A DNA stretch of 64,000 bases from positions 1-64,000 of the forward strand of contig JAFQRE010000030.1 in NCBI GenBank assembly GCA_017410245.1, written 5' to 3'. A program made the position numbers and the translations under genes. Source of the DNA: Bacteroidaceae bacterium. GTDB lineage: Bacteria; Bacteroidota; Bacteroidia; Bacteroidales; Barnesiellaceae_A. The notes beneath the pieces were generated by a model. The model was not told the origin of the DNA and searched no databases. It saw nothing but the letters and a program-made list of their open reading frames with translations. Positions within the stretch are counted from its first letter, which is position 1. The number at the start of each line of letters is the position of its first letter. This document shows positions 26,619 through 35,314 of this stretch, one piece after another.

Positions 26619-28298
26619 TTAATTTCTTTCTTTTGAGATTTTTTGATATATTGATGGTTTTATGCCGGTGTATTGAGAGAAAACACGAATGAAGTTGGCT
26701 TGTGATTTATATCCTACACTCTCACTTATGGCTTTGATGGTGAAGTTACCATAATTATTAAAATCGGACAATCGTTTCATCGCAACTTTGATACGACATT
26801 CGTTGAGTAGTGAGCGGAAGTTCATACCATAATCGTCGTTTATAACTTGTGAAACGTATCGTTGGTTGGTACCTATCAACGACGATAGCCGTGCTATATT
26901 AAATTCGCTATTGCATATTTCTTCTTCGTTTTCCATAATGTGCATTATACCGTTCGATATTTCCATTCGCAATTCATTGGAGATATTGAGGGTGGATGTA
27001 TCATTCTTCTCGTTTTTTTCTGTTGTTTCTACTTTTTCAGATATTTTTTCGGCTTGTTGTGTCTCATACATTTCGTGCATCAAAGCAAGACGCGTTTTGT
27101 AGCTATCTTCTCTTTTGAGAGACTCCTGATTTACGTTGAAGAGTTCGTTATAGGCTTTTTTTATATCTCTTTTCTGAATGTAGAGTATGACCAACAATAT
27201 GCAACCAATAACCAGCCCAATAGTGATTGTAAGCAGCCATCGTCGTTGCATCATAATTTTCAATTCATCGTTTCGTTTCTGCTCGGTTAGTTGCGTAATA
27301 ATAATGTTGTTATTATCCAACTCATAAAGAAATTGGGCGTTTTTAAGACTGTTAAACTCTCGTTGGTTAAATATCGAATCATTGATTTCGTTGTAAGCGT
27401 TTTTGTAGAAAGAGGCTTTTTCTTTGTTCCCTTTTCGTTCATAGATATTGGCCAGATTGCCTAACGACACAACCAGTAAGTCGGTTGTTCCGCTATTGCG
27501 AGCTATACTTTCGTTAAGATGGAAATACTTTAATGCCGAGTCGAGCTGGTTATGTGCTACATAGCACTTGGCCAGACCATTGTATGCTGCACCCTTACAT
27601 TGCAAATTGAGACCTTCTTGTTCTACCACCACAACCGATTTTAGATAATTGTCGATAGTGGCATTTTTATCCTTTTGTGTAGCTGCAATTATAGCTCGAC
27701 AGATGAGTATATCATATTTATATCTGCCACGTTTATCTCCGTTGTTCTGTTGTAGTATATCGAAGTAGTATTTGGCTTCTTCTGTTTTCTCTTGGTAACA
27801 AAGAGCGTGTATGAGGTTGGTTAATGTATGATTTAGTAATGTTATGTCGTTGCTCTCATTTGCAGCCTCGAGTGATTTTTTGTAAAAATTGATGCTTTGC
27901 TCGTAGTCGTAGTGTACGCTATATATATTACCTATATAATTATATATTTGTGACAAAATATGGTTGAAATCGTTGTCAAAGCATATTTTTAGACCTTTCA
28001 GCCATAAGTCCATAGCTGTTGAGTAGTTGTTTTTTCTATAGTGCATTATACCGGTATTGAGTAGAGCATCGGCACAAAGCTCTTTTTCTTGTATACTCAT
28101 AGTATTGTCATACCTATTATATAGTACACTATAATATAGTATTGAACTGTCGCTCTGAGTGTTGAAATGTTGAGTAGCTTTTGTGTGTAACTCCTCGTTG
28201 GTTAAGATTGTAAAATATGCCAAGTTGGTATTGGCTATTACTACCTCTCCCAACATAGAGTATAGAATAATAAACAATATATATAAGCACTTTTTCAT
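26619..28298 (-). CDS. Membrane-anchored TPR regulator with AraC-type DNA-binding domain
   Basis: 559 residues from the ATG at 28298. An N-terminal hydrophobic segment acts as a signal or anchor (about 5-22). Several tetratricopeptide repeats follow to about residue 330 (for example NYIGNIYSVHYDYEQSINFY and AYNGLAKCYVAHNQLDSALKYF). A strong transmembrane helix lies near 345-365 (LLTITIGLVIGCILLVILYI). A Glu/Lys-rich linker leads to a C-terminal AraC helix-turn-helix pair at about 450-555 (IARLSSLIGTNQRYVSQVIND; IKAISESVGYKSQANFIRVF). The layout implies a periplasmic TPR sensor and cytoplasmic DNA binding, a design typical of Bacteroidetes. Targets may include the flanking secreted-protein genes. 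Confidence 0.85.
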   Translation of the reverse strand: MKKCLYILFIILYSMLGEVVIANTNLAYFTILTNEELHTKATQHFNTQSDSSILYYSVLYNRYDNTMSIQEKELCADALLNTGIMHYRKNNYSTAMDLWLKGLKICFDNDFNHILSQIYNYIGNIYSVHYDYEQSINFYKKSLEAANESNDITLLNHTLTNLIHALCYQEKTEEAKYYFDILQQNNGDKRGRYKYDILICRAIIAATQKDKNATIDNYLKSVVVVEQEGLNLQCKGAAYNGLAKCYVAHNQLDSALKYFHLNESIARNSGTTDLLVVSLGNLANIYERKGNKEKASFYKNAYNEINDSIFNQREFNSLKNAQFLYELDNNNIIITQLTEQKRNDELKIMMQRRWLLTITIGLVIGCILLVILYIQKRDIKKAYNELFNVNQESLKREDSYKTRLALMHEMYETQQAEKISEKVETTEKNEKNDTSTLNISNELRMEISNGIMHIMENEEEICNSEFNIARLSSLIGTNQRYVSQVINDDYGMNFRSLLNECRIKVAMKRLSDFNNYGNFTIKAISESVGYKSQANFIRVFSQYTGIKPSIYQKISKERN

Positions 28299-28383
28299 AT
28301 AATTCTCACATCTTTGTCGAGATATAAATGCCACTAATAATATTTAGTTGAGGCTATTATATCAATTGGCATTCTATATCTTA

Positions 28384-28413
28384 CAAAGATAAGGATTTAG
28401 TAAATCGGTGCAA
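28384..28413 (-). promoter_or_regulatory. sigma-ABfr promoter of the TPR/AraC regulator
   Basis: The -7 box TATCTTTG (complement of 28384-28391) has a TTG (complement of 28411-28413) 19 bp upstream. The leader is about 80 nt. Confidence 0.7.
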
Positions 28414-28463
28414 GTTGTGTATGGGGATTTTTCTATAAAATCCTATTGAGTCTGTTCTATATA

Positions 28464-29087
28464 TTACAAGATATAACCCACTGTGACACCTAATGAAAAG
28501 ATATTGTTGCGAGTTGTTTGGTTGAGATAAGAAGTTTGACGAGTAAGGTCGGGAAGATAGGCAAAGTTGATACCGAAACGCACATTGTTGAGGTCGTATG
28601 CAACGCCCACTTCGGTTTTTATACCCAACATGACTTCATTTTTGAAAAATGTGAGATTTTCATTTCCATTTTCAATGCCTTCAATGCTGGTATTTACGGG
28701 AATATCTAATTTGGGTCCGGCTCCAATAAAGGCATGAAATTGTCCGATGGCCCATTTGGCACGAAATGTGGTGTTGAGGTGGATATTGTCGCGTCGCATC
28801 TTCCAGTCGATAGTTCCGTCAGTAATACCTGCCTCCGACGATGTCACTATCTCATCAGTTCCACCTGTTGCCATATAGCCTACCTCGCTCGATAGGTAGA
28901 ACCAATCATGTTCTAACCAATCAACACCTACAAGGGTGGTATTATTGACAAGTGTATGGGTAAATTGATGCAGTGGGGTGTCATCTTGCATCGACGAGAA
29001 AGTTGTTCCTACATCTACCTTGATAACTTGTGCCGATAGGGGCAGCATGCAAGTAAGTAAAATGGCTAATAGTGATATGCGTCTCAT
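28464..29087 (-). CDS. Outer-membrane beta-barrel protein
   Basis: 207 residues from the ATG at 29087; the frame extends to 29117 but only the internal start gives a proper signal peptide (MRRISLLAILLTCMLPLSAQ). The mature part alternates polar and hydrophobic strands (KVDVGTTFSS, WFYLSSEVGYMATGG, FHAFIGAGPKLDIP, NNVRFGINFAYLPDL). It ends in the strand NNIFSLGVTVGYIL, as expected for an 8-stranded porin-family (OmpW/OMP_b-brl-like) barrel. No specific ligand can be named. It lies between the regulator and the pectate lyase gene, all on the minus strand. I saw no clear promoter box. Confidence 0.78.
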   Translation of the reverse strand: MRRISLLAILLTCMLPLSAQVIKVDVGTTFSSMQDDTPLHQFTHTLVNNTTLVGVDWLEHDWFYLSSEVGYMATGGTDEIVTSSEAGITDGTIDWKMRRDNIHLNTTFRAKWAIGQFHAFIGAGPKLDIPVNTSIEGIENGNENLTFFKNEVMLGIKTEVGVAYDLNNVRFGINFAYLPDLTRQTSYLNQTTRNNIFSLGVTVGYIL

Positions 29088-29152
29088 AATAAAGTGTGTT
29101 TTTCTACATAAACGCATATTATACTATATTTATTGTAGCACTGCCGAGCTTT

Positions 29153-31039
29153 CTATCGCTTAGCGACACGCATTGTCACCTCTCCACAACGCACAATATA
29201 TATACCTTGAGGCAGATGTGCGATATTGGCCTGGCTATAGCCGGTAGCGACACATAGGCCTTGCATACTATATACCTCTATGCAGTTGGGGCTGTCGGTA
29301 TAGATGGTATTGCCGGCGTGTTTGAGTTGGTAGGTAACCGATGCCGACTCTTGAAGGTTGCTAAACGGGGCTCCACTCATCTCTATCTTATAGTAGCGCA
29401 GACCACCACTGCCACATATGGTAATGTATGATAGGCCATCGGGTACGGTGTAAGTAGCTGTTGTTGCCGAGGTAGAACTTGTTTCGCCTATCTCCATGCC
29501 TTCTACGAGCAGTTGGCGAGTACCTTTGCTATTGCTGGTATGTGAGTAGCTGAATGTAAATTTCTGTCCCGATGTAACGGGTATAATCATGCTGAGAGCT
29601 CCTTGTATGTAGCCACTACCCGAGGTAGAGGGATTGATGCGCACATCGCCCGTAAACGATATGCCCTCGGTCTCGGCAAGTCCCAGATAGGAGATTTCGC
29701 CGAATGTGTGTTCATACCGACCATCTCCCATAGCACTCCATATATCGCTATTTCCCGCCAATATGTTGCGGCTTGCTGTGCTCCATGTCGTGAAGTCCCA
29801 TATTTTAGTCTCGGTCTCTATGATGGTTCTCTCGCTGATGTTTAGCGGGTTGTCGAGTGTAGCCCCGGCTCCGTTATCGGTATTGGTAACAACTTCGGGT
29901 ACATCGAGAGCTGCATATAAAGTATATTCGTAAGGAACACTTACCGAGCCTCGGTTTGAGGCTGTAAACTCCTCGCAAAATACATTACCACTCCAATTAT
30001 ATGCCTTTGCATCGCCCTCCGAGAAGATTTTTTTTACACCCTCTTCAAAGTAGTTGTTTTCTATCAGTAGCTCGCTGTTTTTGCGGGCATTAATACCAGC
30101 CGAGTTACCGGCGCAGTTATAGTAGTTGTTCATGAGGTGTATGGTGCCAAATCGTACCATGGGCATGCGCTGTTTGCAACCGTTGCCCCAGATGTTGTTG
30201 GCCCATGTAACATTCAGGTTATCTTCGCCTTGCGATGATGCACTATCACTGCTGCCTATGAGGTTGCTATTCATGTGGTCGTAGGCACGTTGTGTATAGG
30301 CAAACGTACACCATGATATTGTTACAAAGTCACTTTTAACCGTAATGTCGAGGTTGCCGTCAATGCCGTCGGTAAAGTCGCAATGGTCTATCCATATATG
30401 CTTTGTGCCGTTAATAATCGATACAAGATCATCGCCACCTACATCGATGGGGCCGGGGCCTATCAATTGCATATTGCGCATGATGATGTTTTCGCACCCC
30501 GATATATAGAATAGACCGGCATCGCGATATGTCTCCTTGCTATCATCGAGTAGCTCAATGAGAGTCTTGCGTGTGTAGTATTCTCGTTCTTCGCTTACGC
30601 TTTGTCCGTTGCTCAGTGTTCCTCCTCCGCTTGTCGAACTCATATTTTTTACGCCAATATTGTCGAGAGCAGCTTTTATCTCGTCGGTGACATAAAATTG
30701 GGTACAGATACGAGCATTGTTTATACCCACGATAGTTTTGTTGTTAAGTTCTTTCAGCTCAATAGTTTTTGATACCATAAAGTCACCATTTGAGCCATCA
30801 AGTATTACCACGTCATAGTTTTTGATGGCATTGGTAATGGCTGTGCGCATATCGGCACCTGTGGCGGTAAGAGTTGTACTTGACCCATCGCCACCACCGG
30901 TGAGGCTGTAGCTGTCGCCCGAGGTCAATGATTGGCAAGTTGCCCAACCAAAGGGGTAGTTATAGTCGTATGTCGAGAGTTGTGCTTGAACTGTGAGCAG
31001 AGTCAGACAAAGTGTTAAGCTCAGTATGATGTTTTTCAT
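29153..31039 (-). CDS. Secreted pectate lyase (PL1-like) with T9SS sorting domain
   Basis: 628 residues from the ATG at 31039, with a signal peptide over residues 1-19. The parallel beta-helix catalytic domain of PL1 pectate lyases is recognised by HIWIDHCDFTDGIDGNLDI, by TISWCTF, and by the catalytic-arginine motif RMPMVRFG followed by MNNYY. These enzymes cleave polygalacturonate by Ca2+-dependent beta-elimination. A carbohydrate-binding-like region (about 415-545) and a C-terminal T9SS sorting domain (VYSMQGLCVATGYSQ, LPQGIYIVRCGE) follow, so it is likely surface-attached. It suggests the host organism meets plant pectin, although no SusC/SusD pair is in the window. Confidence 0.88.
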   Translation of the reverse strand: MKNIILSLTLCLTLLTVQAQLSTYDYNYPFGWATCQSLTSGDSYSLTGGGDGSSTTLTATGADMRTAITNAIKNYDVVILDGSNGDFMVSKTIELKELNNKTIVGINNARICTQFYVTDEIKAALDNIGVKNMSSTSGGGTLSNGQSVSEEREYYTRKTLIELLDDSKETYRDAGLFYISGCENIIMRNMQLIGPGPIDVGGDDLVSIINGTKHIWIDHCDFTDGIDGNLDITVKSDFVTISWCTFAYTQRAYDHMNSNLIGSSDSASSQGEDNLNVTWANNIWGNGCKQRMPMVRFGTIHLMNNYYNCAGNSAGINARKNSELLIENNYFEEGVKKIFSEGDAKAYNWSGNVFCEEFTASNRGSVSVPYEYTLYAALDVPEVVTNTDNGAGATLDNPLNISERTIIETETKIWDFTTWSTASRNILAGNSDIWSAMGDGRYEHTFGEISYLGLAETEGISFTGDVRINPSTSGSGYIQGALSMIIPVTSGQKFTFSYSHTSNSKGTRQLLVEGMEIGETSSTSATTATYTVPDGLSYITICGSGGLRYYKIEMSGAPFSNLQESASVTYQLKHAGNTIYTDSPNCIEVYSMQGLCVATGYSQANIAHLPQGIYIVRCGEVTMRVAKR

Positions 31040-31089
31040 ATCGATACTATTTAGTAGATGGTTGGCAGATAGGTGTTTGTATGATGTAG

Positions 31090-31120
31090 CAAAGATATAA
31101 TATCTGAGCCAATTGGACAA
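31090..31120 (-). promoter_or_regulatory. sigma-ABfr promoter of the pectate lyase gene
   Basis: The -7 box TATCTTTG (complement of 31090-31097) and TTG (complement of 31118-31120) are spaced by 20 bp. The leader is about 45 nt. Confidence 0.75.
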
Positions 31121-31173
31121 TGTAATATATTGACCAATTAGCCGATAATAATTACCAACCTTGTGTATATAAG

Positions 31174-31812
31174 TTATTTGCGACCAAAGTCGGCCGGAAT
31201 TTCACCCCAATGCTCAGTCTCCCATTTGATGATAGGATTGCTGTAACTATTGTTTTGAAGCCAGGCCTCGGCGCGTGCTATGAGGTCGAAGATAGGGGCA
31301 TTAACGGCATTACGTTCGAGCTTGGTTTTGCATTTTTTCTGTTGTACCCATAGCATGGCGTTGCGACTATCGCTATATACGGGCATGTTATTGCCCATTT
31401 TTTTGAGTAGAGCCAGTCCGTGCACCAAAGCCAAGAACTCGCCAATGTTGTTGGTGCCTTGCTCCATAGGCCCTATGCGGAATACCTCTAATCCGGTAGC
31501 AACATATACTCCGCGATACTCCATCTTGCCCGGGTTGCCACTACAAGCGGCATCTACGGCAAGGCTGTTATGGATAATCGATGCCGGGGGTGTGGCCGGT
31601 GAGCCTGACTTTTGGTGTCGGCTCATCTGTTTCAGAATGCCTATATGTTCCGATGCATTGCCTCTGAAAGCTTCAATGGCAGCCTCTTTCGAGTCGAAAG
31701 CCTTGTATTTTGCTCCTTTATAGCCCTCTACTTGCAGGCGACACTCCTCCCAAGAGTCATAGACTCCCGGAGACAAGCCTTCCCATATTACATAGTATTT
31801 AGTCTTTTTCAT
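31174..31812 (-). CDS. Ribonuclease H family protein with N-terminal viroplasmin domain
   Basis: 212 residues from the ATG at 31812; the frame extends upstream to 32127 but overlaps aroK on the other strand. Residues 1-50 are the caulimovirus viroplasmin/RNase H1 hybrid-binding domain (YYVIWEGLSPGVYDSWEECRL...KGAKYKAF). The RNase HI domain carries its acidic residues: Asp87 in AVDAACSGNPG, Glu125 in NNIGEFLALVHG, Asp148 in YSDSRNA, and a C-terminal Asp in IPADFGRK. It degrades RNA in RNA-DNA hybrids in the cytoplasm. It diverges from aroK, with facing -7 boxes at 31846 and 31876. Confidence 0.92.
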   Translation of the reverse strand: MKKTKYYVIWEGLSPGVYDSWEECRLQVEGYKGAKYKAFDSKEAAIEAFRGNASEHIGILKQMSRHQKSGSPATPPASIIHNSLAVDAACSGNPGKMEYRGVYVATGLEVFRIGPMEQGTNNIGEFLALVHGLALLKKMGNNMPVYSDSRNAMLWVQQKKCKTKLERNAVNAPIFDLIARAEAWLQNNSYSNPIIKWETEHWGEIPADFGRK

Positions 31813-31845
31813 CGGTTGTATGGCAACTTTATGAAGTATCCGGTG

Positions 31846-31853
31846 CAAAAGTA
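31846..31853 (-). promoter_or_regulatory. -7 box of the RNase H gene
   Basis: The minus strand reads TACTTTTG about 34 nt before the ATG at 31812. It lies 22 bp from the divergent aroK -7 box. Confidence 0.5.
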
Positions 31854-31875
31854 AGCTTTTTATCGGAAAACTGTG

Positions 31876-31883
31876 TAAATTTG
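31876..31883 (+). promoter_or_regulatory. -7 box of aroK
   Basis: TAAATTTG, exact TAnnTTTG match, lies 23 nt before the ATG at 31907. Confidence 0.55.
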
Positions 31884-31906
31884 TACCAATAAAGATAATT
31901 ATCGCC

Positions 31907-32437
31907 ATGATGAACAAACCTATATTTCTTGTGGGATTTATGGCTGCCGGTAAGACCTCGCTGGGACGTTTTGCTGCGCGCCGTTTGCAACGCGACTTTA
32001 TAGACCTCGATAAGTATATCGAGGCGCGTTTTATGCGTTCTATCAGCGAGTTGTTTGCGCTGAAAGGAGAGGCCGGTTTCAGAGAAATAGAGCGTAATAT
32101 GCTACGAGAAGTTGCCGAGTTTGACAATGTGCTGGTAGCTACCGGAGGAGGTACACCTTGTTTTTATGACAATATGCAGTATATGAATGAGAAGGGTATT
32201 ACGGTGTTTCTTACGAGTTCGGTAGATGTGATATGCCACAGATTGATGGTAGCCAAGGTGAAGCGACCGCTTGTAGAGGGGTGTACTCCCGAGGAGTTGC
32301 ACGATAAAGTAACGCGTATGCTTGCCAATCGAATAGCTTTTTACACACAGGCACAATATACATTTCCTGCCGATGAGTATGAGAAAGCGGCTGCGTTGGC
32401 ATTGGCCACCGAGCAGCTGAGGGAACTAATGGAATAA
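31907..32437 (+). CDS. aroK: Shikimate kinase
   Basis: A 176-residue cytoplasmic kinase that phosphorylates shikimate at the 3-OH, the fifth step of the chorismate pathway. The Walker A loop is GFMAAGKTS at 10-18. The shikimate-binding residues follow: DxD-like DLDKYIE near 34-40, Arg in the EAGFREIE stretch, and the GGGTPC loop near 80-85. The lid region contains KRPLV. Length is normal for the family. A second ATG directly follows the first (31910). It converges with nadK, whose stop lies 9 bp away, with no clear terminator between. Confidence 0.95.
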   Translation: MMNKPIFLVGFMAAGKTSLGRFAARRLQRDFIDLDKYIEARFMRSISELFALKGEAGFREIERNMLREVAEFDNVLVATGGGTPCFYDNMQYMNEKGITVFLTSSVDVICHRLMVAKVKRPLVEGCTPEELHDKVTRMLANRIAFYTQAQYTFPADEYEKAAALALATEQLRELME

Positions 32438-32446
32438 TAGAACATT

Positions 32447-33316
32447 TCAGTCTCTCTTGTCAATACCCCACATGAGCTTATTGCGCAGGGTTTGTGAGAA
32501 GGTGTGATTGTAGCCCTTTACTACCTTGATGGTAAAAGGTGCTTTACGCAGGGTTATCTTTTCTCCTGCAGGAAGTTGTACCGACCGTCCATCGCAACTG
32601 AGCATGAACTTACCTGTACGACATGATACTTGTAGTGAGATGGTTACATCGTCGTTTACTACCAAAGGCCTTACTGTGAAACTATGTGGAGCAACGGGCG
32701 CCAATACCCAATTGGCAGCTTGTGGTACGAGAATAGGCCCGCCGGCACTGAGTGCGTATGCTGTTGAGCCGGTAGGAGTGGCGATAATGAGTCCGTCGGC
32801 CTGATAGGTGTTGAAGTAGTCGCCATCAATTGTTGTGCTGATTGAAATCATCGATGCACTGTCTTGCTTGAGGATAGCTACCTCGTTGAGAGAGTAAGGC
32901 CACAGCTCCTCTATTCCCTGAGCTTCAACTTGTAACAATGTGCGTTCTTCTACTTTATAGTGTCCATCGAGAATCTCCTGAAGCGTTGTGCTTGTTTCTT
33001 GTCCTGAGAGGTCGGCCAAAAAGCCCAAATGACCTGTGTTGATGCCGAGAATGGGTATGTTTTTGCGCTCGACACGAGTGGCGGTGTGCAAGAAAGTGCC
33101 GTCGCCACCTATGCTCAAAGCCATATCGGCACAAAAGCGGTTGTCGCGGATAATGCTCATGGCAGGCAAACTCAAATTATTGTCTTGAGAGAGAAGTTGC
33201 ATAAAATCTTCTTCAATACAAATCTCACAATTGTTCTTGGATAGTGTATTGAACAATTGTTGCATGACGGAGCCTTGTCGGGCAGTATATTGTTTGCCAA
33301 AAATTGCTATCTTCAT
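32447..33316 (-). CDS. nadK: NAD kinase
   Basis: A 289-residue cytoplasmic kinase making NADP from NAD and ATP. The GGDGT motif is at 70-74 (SIGGDGTFLHTA), and the second conserved region reads TPTGSTAYALSAGGPIL, with the later SFTVRPLV segment. Length is typical. It is read away from the SDR/pdxJ genes on the other strand. In many Bacteroidales nadK sits divergent to pdxJ; here an SDR gene lies between. A possible -7 box (TAATTTTG) is at 33352-33359. Confidence 0.95.
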   Translation of the reverse strand: MKIAIFGKQYTARQGSVMQQLFNTLSKNNCEICIEEDFMQLLSQDNNLSLPAMSIIRDNRFCADMALSIGGDGTFLHTATRVERKNIPILGINTGHLGFLADLSGQETSTTLQEILDGHYKVEERTLLQVEAQGIEELWPYSLNEVAILKQDSASMISISTTIDGDYFNTYQADGLIIATPTGSTAYALSAGGPILVPQAANWVLAPVAPHSFTVRPLVVNDDVTISLQVSCRTGKFMLSCDGRSVQLPAGEKITLRKAPFTIKVVKGYNHTFSQTLRNKLMWGIDKRD

Positions 33317-33351
33317 AACATTGTTATTGTTAAAAGCCTCTTTTGATAAAA

Positions 33352-33359
33352 CAAAATTA
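33352..33359 (-). promoter_or_regulatory. -7 box of nadK
   Basis: The minus strand reads TAATTTTG, about 36 nt before the nadK ATG. No well-spaced -33 element was seen. Confidence 0.45.
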
Positions 33360-33433
33360 GTTCTTTTCTCATAAAAGAAAAAATAGAAAGGCTCTTTTTT
33401 GCGTTAGATAGGTCTAAATATGTAGAATTGTAT

Positions 33434-33441
33434 TATATTTG
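33434..33441 (+). promoter_or_regulatory. -7 box of the SDR gene
   Basis: TATATTTG, exact match, 60 nt before the ATG at 33502. Confidence 0.5.
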
Positions 33442-33501
33442 TTCGCTGTTTCGTTAACAACGAGGTGATAGTTGAGAGGAATTTCATAAGGTATAAATGC
33501 G

Positions 33502-34422
33502 ATGAAGAAAGTACTTGTAACGGGGGCCAATGGCATGTTGGCATCAAATCTGATAGATGAACTTTTAAGAAAAGATTATAATGTGGTGGGTATGTTGCGC
33601 CGTCGCTCATCGTATCGTGGTGTTGTGAGCGACCGCTTGGAACTCTTTGAGGGTGACTTTAAAAATCCGGCCCATCTCGATAAGGCTCTTGAGGGTTGTT
33701 CGGGTATCTTTCATGTTGCTGCCATTACCGACCAGTCGATATTGCGATATGAAGATTATGAGGCAGTCAATACCACTCCCGTATCGACACTTATCGATGT
33801 GGCTATCAAGCGAGGTGTAAAGCGTATTCTCTATGTCAGTACAGCCAACACTATAGGAAACGGAACATGGGACAATCCGGCTACCGAAATAACACCTTGG
33901 AATGCACCGCTCACACACTCGTTGTATGCTCGCAGTAAAGCCGCTGCCGAGCATATTTTCAGGAGTTACTCCGACCGCATAGAGACTGTTATTGCCAATC
34001 CTACTTTTATGATAGGTCGTTTTGGTAGCAGTGCCGGTTCTAATCAGATATTTGATATGGCTCATGCCATAACATTCTGTCCCACCGGTGGAAAGAATTT
34101 TATCGATGTAGAGGAGGCTGCAAGAGGTATTGTGATGGCCTATGAACGTGGTAAGAATGGCGAAAATTACCTTATCTGTGGCGAAAATCTATCATTCAAG
34201 GAGTTCTACAAACGCTTGCCCAAGGTGGCTGTAATCATTTTAGTGCCAACATTCCTCATGGTATTTTTTGGTTATATTGGCAACTTGTTGCGTATGGTAG
34301 GTGTGCGGGTAGCCTTCTCGCTAACCAATATGAAGATACTGTGTATGCCCGATGCCTATGTGGGTGAGAAAGCCAATCGGGAGTTGGGCTTCACTCCCAA
34401 TCCATTAAAATTGTGTCGATAA
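33502..34422 (+). CDS. NAD(P)-dependent epimerase/dehydratase (extended SDR)
   Basis: A 306-residue extended short-chain dehydrogenase. The Rossmann glycine motif TGANGMLASN lies at 7-16 and the catalytic YxxxK pair is in LYARSKAAAEH, with a Ser/Thr in YVSTANT upstream. The pattern resembles dihydroflavonol-reductase/sugar-epimerase-type proteins. A hydrophobic stretch near 245-265 (VAVIILVPTFLMVFFGYIGNL) is unusual for a soluble SDR and may tie it to the membrane, as in 3-beta-HSD-like members. The substrate is unknown. It appears monocistronic and lies between nadK and pdxJ. Confidence 0.82.
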   Translation: MKKVLVTGANGMLASNLIDELLRKDYNVVGMLRRRSSYRGVVSDRLELFEGDFKNPAHLDKALEGCSGIFHVAAITDQSILRYEDYEAVNTTPVSTLIDVAIKRGVKRILYVSTANTIGNGTWDNPATEITPWNAPLTHSLYARSKAAAEHIFRSYSDRIETVIANPTFMIGRFGSSAGSNQIFDMAHAITFCPTGGKNFIDVEEAARGIVMAYERGKNGENYLICGENLSFKEFYKRLPKVAVIILVPTFLMVFFGYIGNLLRMVGVRVAFSLTNMKILCMPDAYVGEKANRELGFTPNPLKLCR

Positions 34423-34531
34423 GTTCTCTTTCTCCTCTTTTTGAGAGATGAGGATTGCGGAGCAACAATTTTTAATATTCTTTTATTTGTTGTAGATACA
34501 ATATTCTTCTCTCAATCTGTACAACCTTTCG

Positions 34532-34550
34532 TATCTTTGTTGTATCTTTG
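34532..34550 (+). promoter_or_regulatory. Two -7 boxes in tandem before pdxJ
   Basis: TATCTTTG occurs twice, at 34532-34539 and 34543-34550, 11 bp apart. Either could give a leader of 35-50 nt for pdxJ and the downstream exb/ton genes. No well-spaced TTG was found for either. Confidence 0.55.
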
Positions 34551-34589
34551 TACACTTATATAGTTAAGTGTGATAGAAAACTAAAAGAT

Positions 34590-35303
34590 ATGACAAAACT
34601 GAGTGTAAATGTCAATAAGATTGCCACATTGCGCAATGCTCGTGGTGGTAATGTTCCTAATGTGTTGAAGGTGGCTCTCGATTGTGAGCGATTTGGTGCC
34701 GATGGAATAACCGTACACCCACGCCCCGATGAGCGTCACATCAGATATGCCGATGTGTATGAGTTGCGTCCGGCATTGAGTACCGAGTTTAATATCGAGG
34801 GCAATCCTACCGATGCGTTTATTGACTTGGTATTGAAAGTGAAGCCGGCTCAAGTAACGCTTGTGCCCGATGCACCCGATGCCATAACATCAAATGCCGG
34901 TTGGGATACTCGCAAGCACTTCGATTTTCTTGTCAAGGTTATCGATGAGTTTAAGTCGGCCGGTATTCGTACCTCTATTTTTGTGGGTACAGACCTTGAG
35001 TTGATAACACTTGCAGCCAAGATAGGTACCGATAGAGTGGAGTTATATACCGAGCCTTATGCAGCTCAATATCCCGTAAACCCCGAGGCTGCAGTAGCTC
35101 CTTTTGCCGAGGCGGCCAAGCATGCTCACAAATTGGGATTGGGCGTAAATGCCGGTCATGATTTGAGCCTTGAGAATTTGAAATATTTTCATGACAACGT
35201 ACCCTATTTGAGCGAGGTGTCTATAGGACATGCTCTTATAGCCGATGCGTTGTACTTGGGACTTGAAACAACCATTGCACGATACAAAGAGTGCCTCAAA
35301 TAA
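34590..35303 (+). CDS. pdxJ: Pyridoxine 5'-phosphate synthase
   Basis: A 237-residue TIM-barrel enzyme that condenses 1-deoxyxylulose 5-phosphate with 3-amino-1-hydroxyacetone phosphate to pyridoxine 5'-phosphate (DXP-dependent vitamin B6 route). Recognised by [18 protein letters not shown] at the N-terminus, [23 protein letters not shown], the catalytic region ELYTEPYA, and [11 protein letters not shown]. The ATG at 34590 is the conserved start; the frame upstream to 34548 lies across the promoter. It is followed 11 bp later by an exbB-like gene, the usual Bacteroidales order. Confidence 0.96.
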   Translation: MTKLSVNVNKIATLRNARGGNVPNVLKVALDCERFGADGITVHPRPDERHIRYADVYELRPALSTEFNIEGNPTDAFIDLVLKVKPAQVTLVPDAPDAITSNAGWDTRKHFDFLVKVIDEFKSAGIRTSIFVGTDLELITLAAKIGTDRVELYTEPYAAQYPVNPEAAVAPFAEAAKHAHKLGLGVNAGHDLSLENLKYFHDNVPYLSEVSIGHALIADALYLGLETTIARYKECLK

Positions 35304-35314
35304 ATCTATCTGAT

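Noticed and set aside
31813..32127. Long N-terminal extension of the RNase H gene
   Set aside because: It lies antisense to aroK and crosses both divergent promoters; the viroplasmin domain starts at the chosen ATG.
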